Origin: Chloroflexota bacterium
GTDB lineage: Bacteria; Chloroflexota; Anaerolineae; Anaerolineales; Villigracilaceae
Direction of reading: 5' to 3'
DNA length: 21,039 bases
Assembly: GCA_021796315.1 (NCBI GenBank)
Contig: JAJYOH010000035.1
Location: forward strand, 1-21,039
A program made the position numbers and the translations under genes. Below the pieces are notes generated by a model, which worked only from the letters and a program-made list of their open reading frames with translations, was not told where the DNA came from and did not search any database. Every line of letters starts with the position of its first letter. Position 1 is the stretch's first letter. Shown one piece after another: positions 1 to 8,352 of the stretch.

Positions 1-3000
1 GTCCAGCAGGTAGCCCTTGCCGTTCTCGAAGATCTGGAACGAAAATTTATCGCGGCCGTGGAAAGAGATCAGCGTGCCGTAAATGGTTTTGATGCGGCGC
101 TTATCGCGCTCGTGGTCGCCAGTCGACCTCAGCAAAACCGTGATCTGCTTCGGCGGATGCTTCTGGTCGGCTTCTTCTTTTGCAAGCGGGACGTACAGCG
201 ACGGCGGGATGATCGGACGCGGTTGCTCGATGTGGGACAAGATGCCATCTTGTCCTACCGCCTCACGCGGAACTTCAATCGGCTCCCGTTCTTCGGGTTC
301 TGATTCGGCTTTGGCCTTCTCCACGAAATTGCGCGGCGCGACAGGTTTGTTGTCAACTTTCGGCGCCGTCCTGAGTTCATCGAAGGGCTCGGGCCTCGAT
401 GCAATAATTTCTTCCTCGAACGACGGTTGCCAGTCATCGGGAAAATTATCCGGTGGAGGCGGCATGGAATTGTCAGTCCATTCGCCCTCACCCTGAGTCC
501 CTCTCCCAGTGGGAGAGGGTGCCGAAGGCAGGTGAGGGGATGCCGCATAAGTTGCAGGCGCTTCGGCAACTTGCCGCGCGGGAGTCATCGGCGCGGGTTT
601 GATAACGGGTTGAGGCGCGGGACGCGGCATGGCTTTTGAAGCGGGAGCCGCCTCGGGCGCGGATTGTTGCGGCGCAGGCGCATCCATCGAGACCAACATC
701 TTTAATTCAGTCCGCACTGCGTCCACTAAAATTTTTGGCGGCGTGGACTGCGCGTCCACCTTGCCTTCGATGATGACGATGTTGCCAACGTTCAAGACAG
801 CTTGATAATCTTTCCACGTGCGCGGGAAAAGCACGAGGTCCATGTTGCCTTGAATATCTTCGAGCGTGACGAAGCCCATCGGCTTGCCCGCCTTGGTTTG
901 ATACGGACGCACGCTGGTGACCAACCCGGCCACGCGCACTTTTTCTTCGTGTTGCGCCTCGTTGAGTTGACCTGAAAAATAAGTCACGATCTGCGCCAGT
1001 TGCGATTGAATGGGCGTGAGCGGATGATCGGAAATATACAAGCCGATCAACTCGCGTTCCCAATTGAGCATTTCGCGCTTATCGACATTTTTTACATCGG
1101 GCAATGTGATCTCTTCGATCACGCCGGTGCTCGTTCCGAACAAAGACATTTGTCCGGCTTCGGCGGCGCGGAAATGATTGCTGCTGATGGCAACGATGCG
1201 GTCGAGCGATGCGAGCAGCGCGGCGCGGTTGCCGAGCGAATCCAGCGCGCCAACTTTGATCAGAAATTCGAGAGAACGTTTGCCAACCTTTTGCAAATTG
1301 ACGCGGCGCGCAAAATCGTTGAGGTCGATGAATTTCCCGTTCTTGCGCGCTTCGACAATTAATTCCACCGCGTTCTGCCCGACGTTTTTGATCGCGCCGA
1401 GTCCAAAGCGAATGGATGGTTTGGTTTGTTCTTTGCTTGAGCCGCCGTCCTCGGCGGCGGGGACGCCGCCGGAAGCAGGAAGGTCTTCAATTTCAAAATC
1501 CCAACCGGATGAATTAATGTCCGGCGGCAAAACCGGTACGCCCATCGCGCGCGCATCGGCAACATAGAAAGCAACTTTTTCGGTGATACTTGCCGATGCT
1601 GAAAGAAGCGCGGTCATGTATTCGGCAGTGAAATGTGTCTTGAGATAGGCGGTCTGCACCGCGATCACGCCATAATCGGCGGCGTGAGATTTGTTGAAGC
1701 CGTAACGCGCGAATTCTTCCCAGTCCGAATAAATACTTTCGGCGATGTCCTTGACCATGCCGTTCTTCACCGCGCCGTCCACAAATTTCTTGCGATGCTT
1801 CTCGATGTCTTCCTTCTTTTTCTTCGAGATGGCTTTTCGCAATTCGTCTGATTCGGATGGCGTGTATCCCGCCAGTTCGACTGCGGCGCGCATCAACTGT
1901 TCCTGGTAAAGCGGAATGCCGAACGTGGATTCGAAAATGGGTTTCATCGCCGGATGACGATATTCGACCTCCGCTTCGCCGTGCATGCGCGCGATGTAAT
2001 CCGGGATGAACTGCATCGGGCCGGGACGATACGCCGCGACCATGGCGATGACGTGATCCAGCTTAGTCGGCTTCATTTGGACGATGTAGCGCGTCATGCC
2101 GCCGCCTTCCACCTGAAAGACGCCCGCGGTTTGACCAGAACCCAGGAGTTCAAACGATTTCGGATCGTCGAGTGGAATGTTGCTCAAATCAAGATGAACG
2201 CCATGCCGCTTCTCGATCATGTCGCAGCAGCGTGCCATGACGGACAATGTGATCAGTCCGAGAAAATCCACTTTGAGCATTCCCAAAGAATCGAGAATAC
2301 CCATTTCGAATTGCGTTACAGATTTGATCGGTGTTTCTTCCGAGCCGGAGGTCGGGCGGTGCAGAGGCAGATATTCAAGCAAAGGTTTATCGGAAATGAC
2401 CACGCCCGCGGCATGTGTCCCGGCATTGCGGACGGTGCCTTCCATTTTTGCGGCGATGTCGATCAGTTCGTGCATCTCCGGCGATGTATCGTAAATCTTC
2501 TTGAACTCAACGACTTCCATCGCATCGGCCATGGTGGTCGCGCGGCCTGAGACGAACGGCACGAGTTTTGCAACGCGGTCCACTTCGGGCAGGGGAATAT
2601 CCTTGACACGCGCCACGTCGCGCAGCGCGGCTTTTGTGCCCATCGTGCCGAATGTGATGATCTGCGCCACTTTGTCGTTGCCGTATTTTTCGGCGCAATA
2701 GGCCAGCATCTCGCTGCGACGGTCGTCGCGGAAGTCGAGGTCGATATCCGGCATCGAGATGCGTCCCGGATTCAGGAAGCGTTCGAAAATGAGGTCGTGC
2801 TGGATGGGGTCGACGATCGTGATGTTGAGTGTGTATGCAATGATCGAACCGGCTGCCGATCCGCGCGCGTTGTACCAGATATTATTTTCGCGCGCATACC
2901 GACACAGGTCCCACACGATCAGGAAGTAGGCATCGAATCCCATTTTGTGGACAATGCCCAACTCGTAATCGAGTCTTTCGTGGACCTGTTGACTGCCAGC

Positions 3001-3936
3001 CTGTTCCCCGTATCTTTTCCTCGCCCCTTCTTCGCAAAGATGGCGCAAATAAGTTTCGGCGGTGTATCCTGCGGGAACAGGAAAGTCGGGCAGATGATAA
3101 CCTTTGAAGCCAAGGTCGACGTTGCAGCGTTCGGCGATGAGTAACGTGTTGCTCAAAGATTCGGGAACCTCGGCGAAGAGTCGACTCATCTCAGCCGGGC
3201 TGCGCAGATAATAAGATTCGTCCGTCATCCTCATGCGCTCTTTGTCGCTCAACAAAGAGTTTGTTTGAATCGCAAGCAGGATGTCCTGGAGTTTTGCGTC
3301 TTCCTGGTTGATGTAATGAACATCATTTGTGGCGATGTATTTTGCGGAATAACGTACGCCCATTTCGAGCAGGCGCTTGTTCAAGCCGACGATCTCGGGA
3401 ATATTATGCTGTTGCAGTTCGACGAAGAACCTGTCCGGGCCGAAGACATCGTAATACCAGTTCATGCGGCGCACGGCTTCTTCGGGATTATCGTCGAGCA
3501 GCGCGCGCGGAATTTCAGCGGACATGCAGCCCGAGGTGCAGATCAGCCCTTCGGAATGAGCCGCCAAAAAGTCCCGATCGATGCGCGGATAATAATAGAA
3601 GCCTTCGAGCTGCGCGGCAGAGGCGATCTGCAGCAGGTTCTTGTATCCAGTTTCATTTTCCGCCAGTAAAAGTAAATGATAGGATTTTTTGTCGAGCTTG
3701 GAATCGCGGTCAGTCATGCCGCGCGCAGCCATGTACGCCTCAAGCCCGATGATGGGTTTGATGTCCTCGGCTTTGGCGGCTTTGTAAAAATCGATCACGC
3801 CGAACATCGTGCCGTGGTCCGTGATGGCGACGGCGGGCATGTTCATCTCTTTGACGCGTTTGACCAGCTTCTTGATGTTGCTGAAGCCGTCGAGCATGGA
3901 ATATTCGGTGTGAACGTGGAGGTGAGCGAAAGACAT
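1..3936 (-). CDS. dnaE: DNA polymerase III subunit alpha (3' end beyond window)
   Basis: Catalytic subunit of the replicative DNA polymerase. The frame is open from ATG at 3936 to the window edge, giving 1312 residues without a stop. It begins MSFAHLHVHTEYSMLDG, the start of the PHP domain. The polymerase motif PDIDLDF lies at residues 396-402, with D397 and D399 as metal ligands and a third Asp in KVDFLGL at about residue 557. This spacing matches the E. coli DnaE triad. The motif IRFGLGAIKNVG follows at about residue 840, then an OB-fold segment (VRVAGLVTSVRPYQTKAGK, about residue 1000) and a Pro/Ala/Glu-rich linker at about residues 1075-1245. The protein is longer than E. coli DnaE (1160 residues) because of this linker and further C-terminal sequence. 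Three palindromic-repeat-derived stretches lie in frame (residues about 820-833, 1133-1151 and 1182-1190). No Shine-Dalgarno is visible before the start. It is transcribed from an extended -10 promoter near 4031-4039. Confidence 0.97.
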   Translation of the reverse strand, partial: MSFAHLHVHTEYSMLDGFSNIKKLVKRVKEMNMPAVAITDHGTMFGVIDFYKAAKAEDIKPIIGLEAYMAARGMTDRDSKLDKKSYHLLLLAENETGYKNLLQIASAAQLEGFYYYPRIDRDFLAAHSEGLICTSGCMSAEIPRALLDDNPEEAVRRMNWYYDVFGPDRFFVELQQHNIPEIVGLNKRLLEMGVRYSAKYIATNDVHYINQEDAKLQDILLAIQTNSLLSDKERMRMTDESYYLRSPAEMSRLFAEVPESLSNTLLIAERCNVDLGFKGYHLPDFPVPAGYTAETYLRHLCEEGARKRYGEQAGSQQVHERLDYELGIVHKMGFDAYFLIVWDLCRYARENNIWYNARGSAAGSIIAYTLNITIVDPIQHDLIFERFLNPGRISMPDIDLDFRDDRRSEMLAYCAEKYGNDKVAQIITFGTMGTKAALRDVARVKDIPLPEVDRVAKLVPFVSGRATTMADAMEVVEFKKIYDTSPEMHELIDIAAKMEGTVRNAGTHAAGVVISDKPLLEYLPLHRPTSGSEETPIKSVTQFEMGILDSLGMLKVDFLGLITLSVMARCCDMIEKRHGVHLDLSNIPLDDPKSFELLGSGQTAGVFQVEGGGMTRYIVQMKPTKLDHVIAMVAAYRPGPMQFIPDYIARMHGEAEVEYRHPAMKPIFESTFGIPLYQEQLMRAAVELAGYTPSESDELRKAISKKKKEDIEKHRKKFVDGAVKNGMVKDIAESIYSDWEEFARYGFNKSHAADYGVIAVQTAYLKTHFTAEYMTALLSASASITEKVAFYVADARAMGVPVLPPDINSSGWDFEIEDLPASGGVPAAEDGGSSKEQTKPSIRFGLGAIKNVGQNAVELIVEARKNGKFIDLNDFARRVNLQKVGKRSLEFLIKVGALDSLGNRAALLASLDRIVAISSNHFRAAEAGQMSLFGTSTGVIEEITLPDVKNVDKREMLNWERELIGLYISDHPLTPIQSQLAQIVTYFSGQLNEAQHEEKVRVAGLVTSVRPYQTKAGKPMGFVTLEDIQGNMDLVLFPRTWKDYQAVLNVGNIVIIEGKVDAQSTPPKILVDAVRTELKMLVSMDAPAPQQSAPEAAPASKAMPRPAPQPVIKPAPMTPARQVAEAPATYAASPHLPSAPSPTGRGTQGEGEWTDNSMPPPPDNFPDDWQPSFEEEIIASRPEPFDELRTAPKVDNKPVAPRNFVEKAKAESEPEEREPIEVPREAVGQDGILSHIEQPRPIIPPSLYVPLAKEEADQKHPPKQITVLLRSTGDHERDKRRIKTIYGTLISFHGRDKFSFQIFENGKGYLLD
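368..392. repeat. Short interspersed repeat within dnaE (PFDELRT type)
   Basis: The plus strand reads CCTGAGTTCATCGAAGGG, a variant of the interspersed CCCTTCGAC...CTCAGG repeat. Read in the dnaE frame it encodes PFDELRT. A relative, GCCCTGAGCGCTCAGTCGAA followed by GGG, occurs at 7324-7348 in the transporter fusion. Both lie in linker sequence and keep the host frame open. Confidence 0.6.
484..539. repeat. Palindromic element inserted in frame in dnaE linker
   Basis: Outer arms CCCTCACC (485-492) and GGTGAGGG (531-538) enclose a tight inner palindrome, CCCTCTCCCA (499-508) and TGGGAGAGGG (510-519). The same architecture and arm sequences recur in secA at 19467-19550. In dnaE it encodes the stretch containing PSPTGRGTQGEGE, within the Pro-rich C-terminal linker, so it is tolerated as coding sequence. 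Confidence 0.8.
1440..1472. repeat. GC-rich palindromic element in dnaE
   Basis: GCCGCCGTCCTCGGCGGCG at 1441-1459 is identical over 19 bp to 18974-18992 in the secA upstream region. It is followed by the partly complementary GGGACGCCGCC. In the dnaE frame it encodes ASGGVPAAEDGGSS, an insertion just before IRFGLGAIKNVG, where most DnaE proteins have only a short connecting loop. The core GCCGTCCTCG also occurs at 14357-14366. Confidence 0.7.
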
Positions 3937-3946
3937 TTTAGCTGGG

Positions 3947-4028
3947 TAGTTTGATAGTTGCATAATTTTGTAGTTCGGCAGTTCTGTGTTCGACTATGTA
4001 ACTACGAGACTATTTGACTATCAGACTA
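3947..4028. repeat. Ten-unit 8-bp-period dyad array in dnaE leader
   Basis: Five consecutive 8-mers of form TAGTTNNN (3947-3986; TAGTTTGA, TAGTTGCA, TAATTTTG, TAGTTCGG, CAGTTCTG) are followed by 2 bp. Five 8-mers of the inverted form NNNRACTA come next (3989-4028; TTCGACTA, TGTAACTA, CGAGACTA, TTTGACTA, TCAGACTA). The two 40-bp halves are imperfect inverted repeats, and many of the T/C differences would be G-U pairs in RNA. If the promoter at 4031-4039 is used, nearly all of the array falls in the dnaE 5' untranslated region. Confidence 0.75.
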
Positions 4029-4030
4029 AA

Positions 4031-4039
4031 ATTATAGCA
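4031..4039 (-). promoter_or_regulatory. Extended -10 promoter for dnaE
   Basis: On the minus strand the sequence is TGCTATAAT, a perfect -10 hexamer with the TGn extension. Transcription would begin near 4024, about 88 nt before the dnaE ATG. No good -35 is seen at 17 bp spacing. An identical TGCTATAAT precedes secA (19094-19102). Confidence 0.6.
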
Positions 4040-4072
4040 CGCATGTTCAAACGATTAGTCGGCGGTTGGCTT

Positions 4073-4112
4073 AAAAAATACACCGGCCTTGTTTTGCTGA
4101 CCGGTGTATTTT
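4073..4112 (-). terminator. Rho-independent terminator of the glycosyltransferase gene
   Basis: The 12-bp arms AAAATACACCGG (4075-4086) and CCGGTGTATTTT (4101-4112) enclose a 14-nt loop. Read on the minus strand the stem is followed by six T (complement of 4073-4078). It lies 30-70 bp after the stop codon of the minus-strand glycosyltransferase gene and isolates it from dnaE. Confidence 0.85.
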
Positions 4113-4142
4113 GTGTCGATTTATTTTGCGGCTGAAAATATT

Positions 4143-5738
4143 CTATGGGTAATGAGTTCCATTCAAACGATAGACGACCGCATTCTTGAAGGTGATCTCA
4201 AGATGATAATTATCGTCGATGAACTTAAGTACATCATTGATGTTCGCCGGCAGGAAGGGCCATTGATAGTGGGCCGCAAGCTGGGCCGCTCTTTTTTGCG
4301 GATCAATCGAAAGCGCTTTTGTGTATTCCATGTCAATGATCAACACGGGACGATTCTGTGTGAGATCGCGCATGAATTGGGCGCTGAACCCCTCTGATAA
4401 ATTCGAGTCGAGCAATAAAGGATAAGTGATGTAGGCAGTGGGGGATGCTCGATGTGCCATTAGATTCTCGCCGGGAAAGCCGCCCCAGAAGATGACCTGA
4501 TCGTTTGGGTTGGTATTGTTTTCCACATAATCCGAAATGACTGAGATGCGTTCAACATCGGTACGCTTGACTACATTTATAAAAGAGTCCCAATATTGGA
4601 TTGCCTGTCCGCTAATAACAAAAAAGCCGATGGCGAGCGCCAATGCGGAACCGACGAGCATAGGTTCAGCGCTCGGCTTGTTTTGAAAATTTGGAATCAA
4701 CTTACTTTGAATTATGTAAATGATCAATCCGCTAAGCAAGGCGATGAAAGGCAGCCAGTTAATAAAATAATGTCCGTAGTTCCTTTGCGCCGGGTCACTG
4801 ACTGCAACTGCGAACGGAACGCCGATCACCAGCAAAAGCAGGATCGGGGATGGCTTGTTCCGCCATTGCCGGATCAATAGGATCAAGGCGGCAACATAAC
4901 CCGCCACGCCAATCCATCCTGTTATTCCCAATATTTTGAGACCGGCAACCAAAGCAGGCGAACCTGCAAACGTTGTCTCACTATATGTGATGTTGTAAAG
5001 AATCGAAGCGGCAAACATCTCATTGAACAAGTGTTGAGTCCAAAAATAAATGGCTGTGCCGAGAATGGGGACCAGCGCGCCGATTGCCATCCAGGCTAAT
5101 TGCTTGAATATGGTGCGGAAATTTCGCTGCAAAACTTGAAGCGCCATCAGAATCAGCACAACGACAGTTTCTACCGCTGCATTGTTGGCCCGGAACATAA
5201 AGCTGACTCCGAAAGCCAGTCCGATCAACAAGTTGGCCCAGGGATTTTCTGGGGATTCAGTGAGCACGAGAAAAAGGAGCAGGGCCAGAAAGTGAAACGG
5301 AAGTGGATATTCTTCAGTTGAGTTTCCGCCCTGCAGTGTGAGACTGAGACCGTATAACCAGATGGCCGTCCCGAGTAGAGCGGGCAGGACTCCCCAGGAC
5401 TTCTTTATCAAGAAATAGGAAAGCAGGATCGCCGCGAACAGTGAAACAAATTCAATGGTCCAAATGCCCCAACGCAGGCCATGCCCGATCCAAAGTCCGA
5501 ACGCATCAAAATAAAAAATGGCGGGAGGTTTGTGATCCCAGGCATCCCTGTATGGCAATTTCCCCAGCAGGATCTGTTGGCCGATATAGGAAAATATCCC
5601 ATAATCGCGGCCGGGCAGGTTTAGTCCGGGGTTTGACTGTATCAACACGGTTAATGCCAATATTCCGGCCAATGCAAATACAAGGCATGTGCTGATGATA
5701 TTAATATTGCGGGAAGAAACGGGGGATGTCTTGATCAT
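4143..5738 (-). CDS. GT-C fold membrane glycosyltransferase (ArnT/PMT-like)
   Basis: A 531-residue integral membrane protein. It has an N-terminal membrane segment followed by a loop with GRDYGIFSYIGQQILLGKLPYRDAWDHKPP at about residues 43-72. This resembles the first extracytoplasmic loop of the dolichyl-phosphate-mannose mannosyltransferase/ArnT superfamily, with acidic residues (D45, D64, D67) followed by HKPP. About ten hydrophobic segments follow, and then a soluble C-terminal region of about 140 residues. Such enzymes use polyprenyl-phosphate sugars as donors on the outer face of the membrane; the acceptor here cannot be told. The gene is divergent from the transporter fusion and ends before a strong terminator. 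No Shine-Dalgarno precedes ATG 5738. An AT-rich, -10-like CATAAAAT lies only a few bases upstream, so the mRNA may have a very short leader. Confidence 0.75.
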   Translation of the reverse strand: MIKTSPVSSRNINIISTCLVFALAGILALTVLIQSNPGLNLPGRDYGIFSYIGQQILLGKLPYRDAWDHKPPAIFYFDAFGLWIGHGLRWGIWTIEFVSLFAAILLSYFLIKKSWGVLPALLGTAIWLYGLSLTLQGGNSTEEYPLPFHFLALLLFLVLTESPENPWANLLIGLAFGVSFMFRANNAAVETVVVLILMALQVLQRNFRTIFKQLAWMAIGALVPILGTAIYFWTQHLFNEMFAASILYNITYSETTFAGSPALVAGLKILGITGWIGVAGYVAALILLIRQWRNKPSPILLLLVIGVPFAVAVSDPAQRNYGHYFINWLPFIALLSGLIIYIIQSKLIPNFQNKPSAEPMLVGSALALAIGFFVISGQAIQYWDSFINVVKRTDVERISVISDYVENNTNPNDQVIFWGGFPGENLMAHRASPTAYITYPLLLDSNLSEGFSAQFMRDLTQNRPVLIIDMEYTKALSIDPQKRAAQLAAHYQWPFLPANINDVLKFIDDNYHLEITFKNAVVYRLNGTHYP

Positions 5739-5760
5739 GTATATTTTATGGGTACATTGT

Positions 5761-5793
5761 TTGTTGGCCGTCTGAATCGGTTTGTATTATACT
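5761..5793 (+). promoter_or_regulatory. Probable promoter giving a leaderless transporter mRNA
   Basis: A -10-like TATACT (5788-5793, overlapping TATTAT at 5785-5790) lies 6 bp before ATG 5800. TTGTTG (5761-5766) or TTGGCC (5764-5769) lies 18 bp upstream of these hexamers. The expected start of transcription coincides with the ATG, and no Shine-Dalgarno is present. The 61-bp gap between the two divergent start codons holds no other feature. Confidence 0.45.
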
Positions 5794-5799
5794 CGGCTA

Positions 5800-8298
5800 A
5801 TGACTCGACTAAAATTACTTTTTATTGTTATTGTCGCGTTACTTGTAACGGCTTGTGCGACTGCAGCGCCAACTCCCACACCTGTTGCGAAAATAAATTC
5901 CAGTCCGTACGATGGACTTTGGGAAGGCAAGGGGCTGGCGCAGGATGGACGCGAAGTTACGGTCAAGTTCACGGTCCAGGATGGGGCGATTTCATCATTT
6001 ATTTATTCCTATCCCAAAGTTGACCACAGCATCTTGTGTACCAATCTTGACTACACGGTCATTGCTGCTGATTCCCAGCCTCGCATCACAAACAATTCAT
6101 TTTCCCAAACCTTCGGCTCTGACCTGACTGCTGACGGGACATTCGCTTCTTCAAGTTCGGCGACCGGGCATATCTCCGTCAATTGGCAGGGACGTTACAC
6201 CAGCGGCTGTGTTGCAACTTTGCAGGCGGCATGGACCGCGACCAAACAGCAGGTTGCGCAAACGACCACGTCTGCTCCCGTCACAATTGCGTGGTGCGGA
6301 AAGAATGTTGATTGTGGCGGCTTGCTTTTTCAACTGCTGATCTTCGGACTGGTCAACGGCGCGATCCTGGCGTTGAACGCCATCGGCGTGACGGTCATCT
6401 ACAGCACGGTTCGCACGCTGAACCTTGCGCACGGCGATGTCTTTGCCATGACGACTGCGCTGGTAACCTCCACTATAAATTTTGTCGGCATCAATCAAAA
6501 CTGGCCGCCTGCCACGCGCATCTTTGCATTGTGCGGAGTATTGCTGGCTTCGATAATTTTCGGCGCGTTGTTGAGCGTCGGCGTGGAAGAACTGGCCTTC
6601 CGCCCGTTTCGCGGACGCTCGAAGCTGGCTCCGCTCATCGCTTCGCTTGGCATTTCATTTATTCTGTTTCAAGGTTCATTGGTTTGGCGCACCATGCAGG
6701 CTTCGTTCATTCGCGGGGAACATCGCAGCGTGCCGGGATTGAACGAAGTTCCAACGGATGGAATTCCGAATTTTTTGCCGCCTGGAAATCTTCTTTCAGG
6801 GAAAGTGGTCCTGCAATTTTCGGATTTGTTCGTTTTTGTGGCCGCGATTCTTTTCGTGTTGGTCACAACTTATATTTTGCAAAAAACAAAAACGGGACAG
6901 GCCATCCGCGCGGTGGCGCAAAATGAAGAGCTGGCGCAGATCGTCGGCGTGCCGCGCGATGGAGCCATTTTGCGCGCCTTTGCTTTGGGTGGAGCGTTGG
7001 CAGGCGCGGCAGGCTTTGTCTTTGCGTTGTATTACTCGCGTCCATTCGGACAGGCTGGCGCGGAAAGCGGCCTCGTCGCCTTCGCCGCTGCGCTTTTGGG
7101 CGGTATCGGCAGTCCACTCGGCGCGTTGATCAGTGGATTGACTCTTGGCGTGGTCGGTTCGTTCAGCGATTATTTTTTGACATCTTCATGGACGCCAGTG
7201 CTTTTACTTGGCTTGCTGACTGCGCTTCTCGTCTGGCGGCGCGGCGGTTTCGGCGGGGAGTCTTTAACGGAACAGGATTCGGCGCGCGACTCGGTTGTTT
7301 TGACGGCGCCCACTTCAAGCGCCGCCCTGAGCGCTCAGTCGAAGGGTCCGAGAATGAAGCGGTTTCTCATCGCGCTTTTGATCGCGCTTATTCCTCTTCC
7401 GCTCATCATGTCTGCCTTCAACACTGGCGGCCAAAGTCTGTTGACCGGCGTCGGCATTTTTATTTTGTTGACGCTCGGTCTCAATCTTTTGCTTGGGCTG
7501 GCAGGCGTGCTCGATCTTGGATACGCCATGAGCTTTGCGATTGGCGGTTATGCCGCGGCTTTGCTCCGGCTCGATTTCACTCTTGTAGTTTTGATCAGCG
7601 CGGGAGCGGCGGCGTTGTTTGGTTTGCTGAAAGGAGGATTGGCAAGCCGACTGCGCGGCGATTATCTGGCGGTTGCGACTCTTGCGCTGGGTTTGATGAC
7701 CCAGCAGGCCATCGTGAACACGCCGACTTTGACCGGCGGCGCGAACGGACTCAGCGCCCTGCCGCCGCCGCATCTTTTTGGACTGGCGCTGTCTGCGCCG
7801 TCCGCACAGGTTTATCTCGTCCTGGGGTTTGTGCTTCTCGCCGCGCTCGCCAGCGGACGGTTGATCTCGTCCCGAACTGGCCGCGCCTGGATCGCCGCGT
7901 CTGAAGATGAATCTGCTGCCGGTTCCTTCGGCGTGGACACGGCCCGTTATCGTTTGTTGGCTTTTGTGCTTTCGTCTGCGCTGGCAGGAATCGCGGGCGC
8001 GTTATATGCCAGGCTTTATGGTTATATCGACCCTGACATTGCCGCTTTCCATGTTTCGGCCATGATGCTGGCGATGGTGGTCCTGGGCGGCGCAGGCAGT
8101 GTTGGTGGGGCAGTGCTGGGAACAGTGTTGATTTACAGTTACGACAAAATTATCGTCGGACAAATAGCTGCGTTGATAGCTTTGCTCTGGCCGCAGGGCT
8201 TATACATTGGCATGGTCCCCGATATTCGCGGTACGAACTTTTTTAACTTTGGAATTGCGCTGTATCTGACGGTGTTATGGCGGGCGAGAAAAAAGTGA
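5800..8298 (+). CDS. Fused lipoprotein - LivH-like - LivM-like branched-chain amino acid ABC permease
   Basis: An 832-residue single frame with three parts. Residues 1-19 are a lipoprotein signal (hydrophobic core, lipobox VTAC, Cys19). Residues 20-160 form an extracytoplasmic domain with a Thr/Pro-rich start and SPYDGLWEGKG. From about residue 175 it matches LivH-type permeases (STVRTLNLAHGDVFAMT, then VGVPRDGAILRAFALGGALAGAAGF). From residue 519 (MKRFLIALLIALIPLP) it matches LivM-type permeases (GLAGVLDLGYAMSFAIGGYAA, LRGDYLAVATLALG, TGGANGLSALPPP). HAAT-family importers normally use LivH and LivM as separate subunits plus LivF, LivG and a binding protein, none of which is nearby. An upstream in-frame TTG (5782) is possible, but ATG 5800 starts the signal peptide cleanly. 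An internal ATG at 7354 follows AAGGG by 7 bp, so LivM could also be made separately. Confidence 0.85.
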   Translation: MTRLKLLFIVIVALLVTACATAAPTPTPVAKINSSPYDGLWEGKGLAQDGREVTVKFTVQDGAISSFIYSYPKVDHSILCTNLDYTVIAADSQPRITNNSFSQTFGSDLTADGTFASSSSATGHISVNWQGRYTSGCVATLQAAWTATKQQVAQTTTSAPVTIAWCGKNVDCGGLLFQLLIFGLVNGAILALNAIGVTVIYSTVRTLNLAHGDVFAMTTALVTSTINFVGINQNWPPATRIFALCGVLLASIIFGALLSVGVEELAFRPFRGRSKLAPLIASLGISFILFQGSLVWRTMQASFIRGEHRSVPGLNEVPTDGIPNFLPPGNLLSGKVVLQFSDLFVFVAAILFVLVTTYILQKTKTGQAIRAVAQNEELAQIVGVPRDGAILRAFALGGALAGAAGFVFALYYSRPFGQAGAESGLVAFAAALLGGIGSPLGALISGLTLGVVGSFSDYFLTSSWTPVLLLGLLTALLVWRRGGFGGESLTEQDSARDSVVLTAPTSSAALSAQSKGPRMKRFLIALLIALIPLPLIMSAFNTGGQSLLTGVGIFILLTLGLNLLLGLAGVLDLGYAMSFAIGGYAAALLRLDFTLVVLISAGAAALFGLLKGGLASRLRGDYLAVATLALGLMTQQAIVNTPTLTGGANGLSALPPPHLFGLALSAPSAQVYLVLGFVLLAALASGRLISSRTGRAWIAASEDESAAGSFGVDTARYRLLAFVLSSALAGIAGALYARLYGYIDPDIAAFHVSAMMLAMVVLGGAGSVGGAVLGTVLIYSYDKIIVGQIAALIALLWPQGLYIGMVPDIRGTNFFNFGIALYLTVLWRARKK
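7324..7348. repeat. Interspersed repeat at the LivH/LivM junction
   Basis: GCCCTGAGCG (7324-7333) through TCGAAGGGTC (7339-7348) is the CCTGAGC...GAAGGG repeat type also seen in dnaE (368-392). It sits 5 bp before the codon that would be the natural LivM start (ATG 7354). In this frame it encodes ALSAQSKGP. Its GAAGGG end could act as a ribosome binding site for LivM. Confidence 0.6.
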
Positions 8299-8352
8299 CG
8301 CGTTGTAAATAAGCTGGGGAAAAAGATAATGAGTTAAATGGCTTTGCTCTCT
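8299..8352. other. Short convergent intergenic gap
   Basis: 54 bp between the transporter stop and the stop of the minus-strand membrane regulator. It is A/T-rich, and I see no convincing terminator stem. Confidence 0.5.

Noticed and set aside
1440..1500. Intein or frameshift in dnaE
   Set aside because: The stretch before IRFGLGAIKNVG is only about 20 residues of low-complexity repeat-derived sequence, the frame is continuous and no splicing motifs are present.
1000..2550. Plus-strand ORFs opposite dnaE (for example 1000-1362 and 1954-2550)
   Set aside because: They are shadows of the strongly supported minus-strand dnaE frame and show no domain signatures.
3947..4028. CRISPR-like or iteron origin array
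   Set aside because: An 8-bp period is too short for CRISPR, no DnaA boxes or rep gene are seen, and the array is symmetrical, which fits a hairpin leader better.
7188..7904. 238-residue alternative-frame ORF over LivM
   Set aside because: Arg/Ala/Ser-rich shadow of the permease frame, without a plausible start or any known family.
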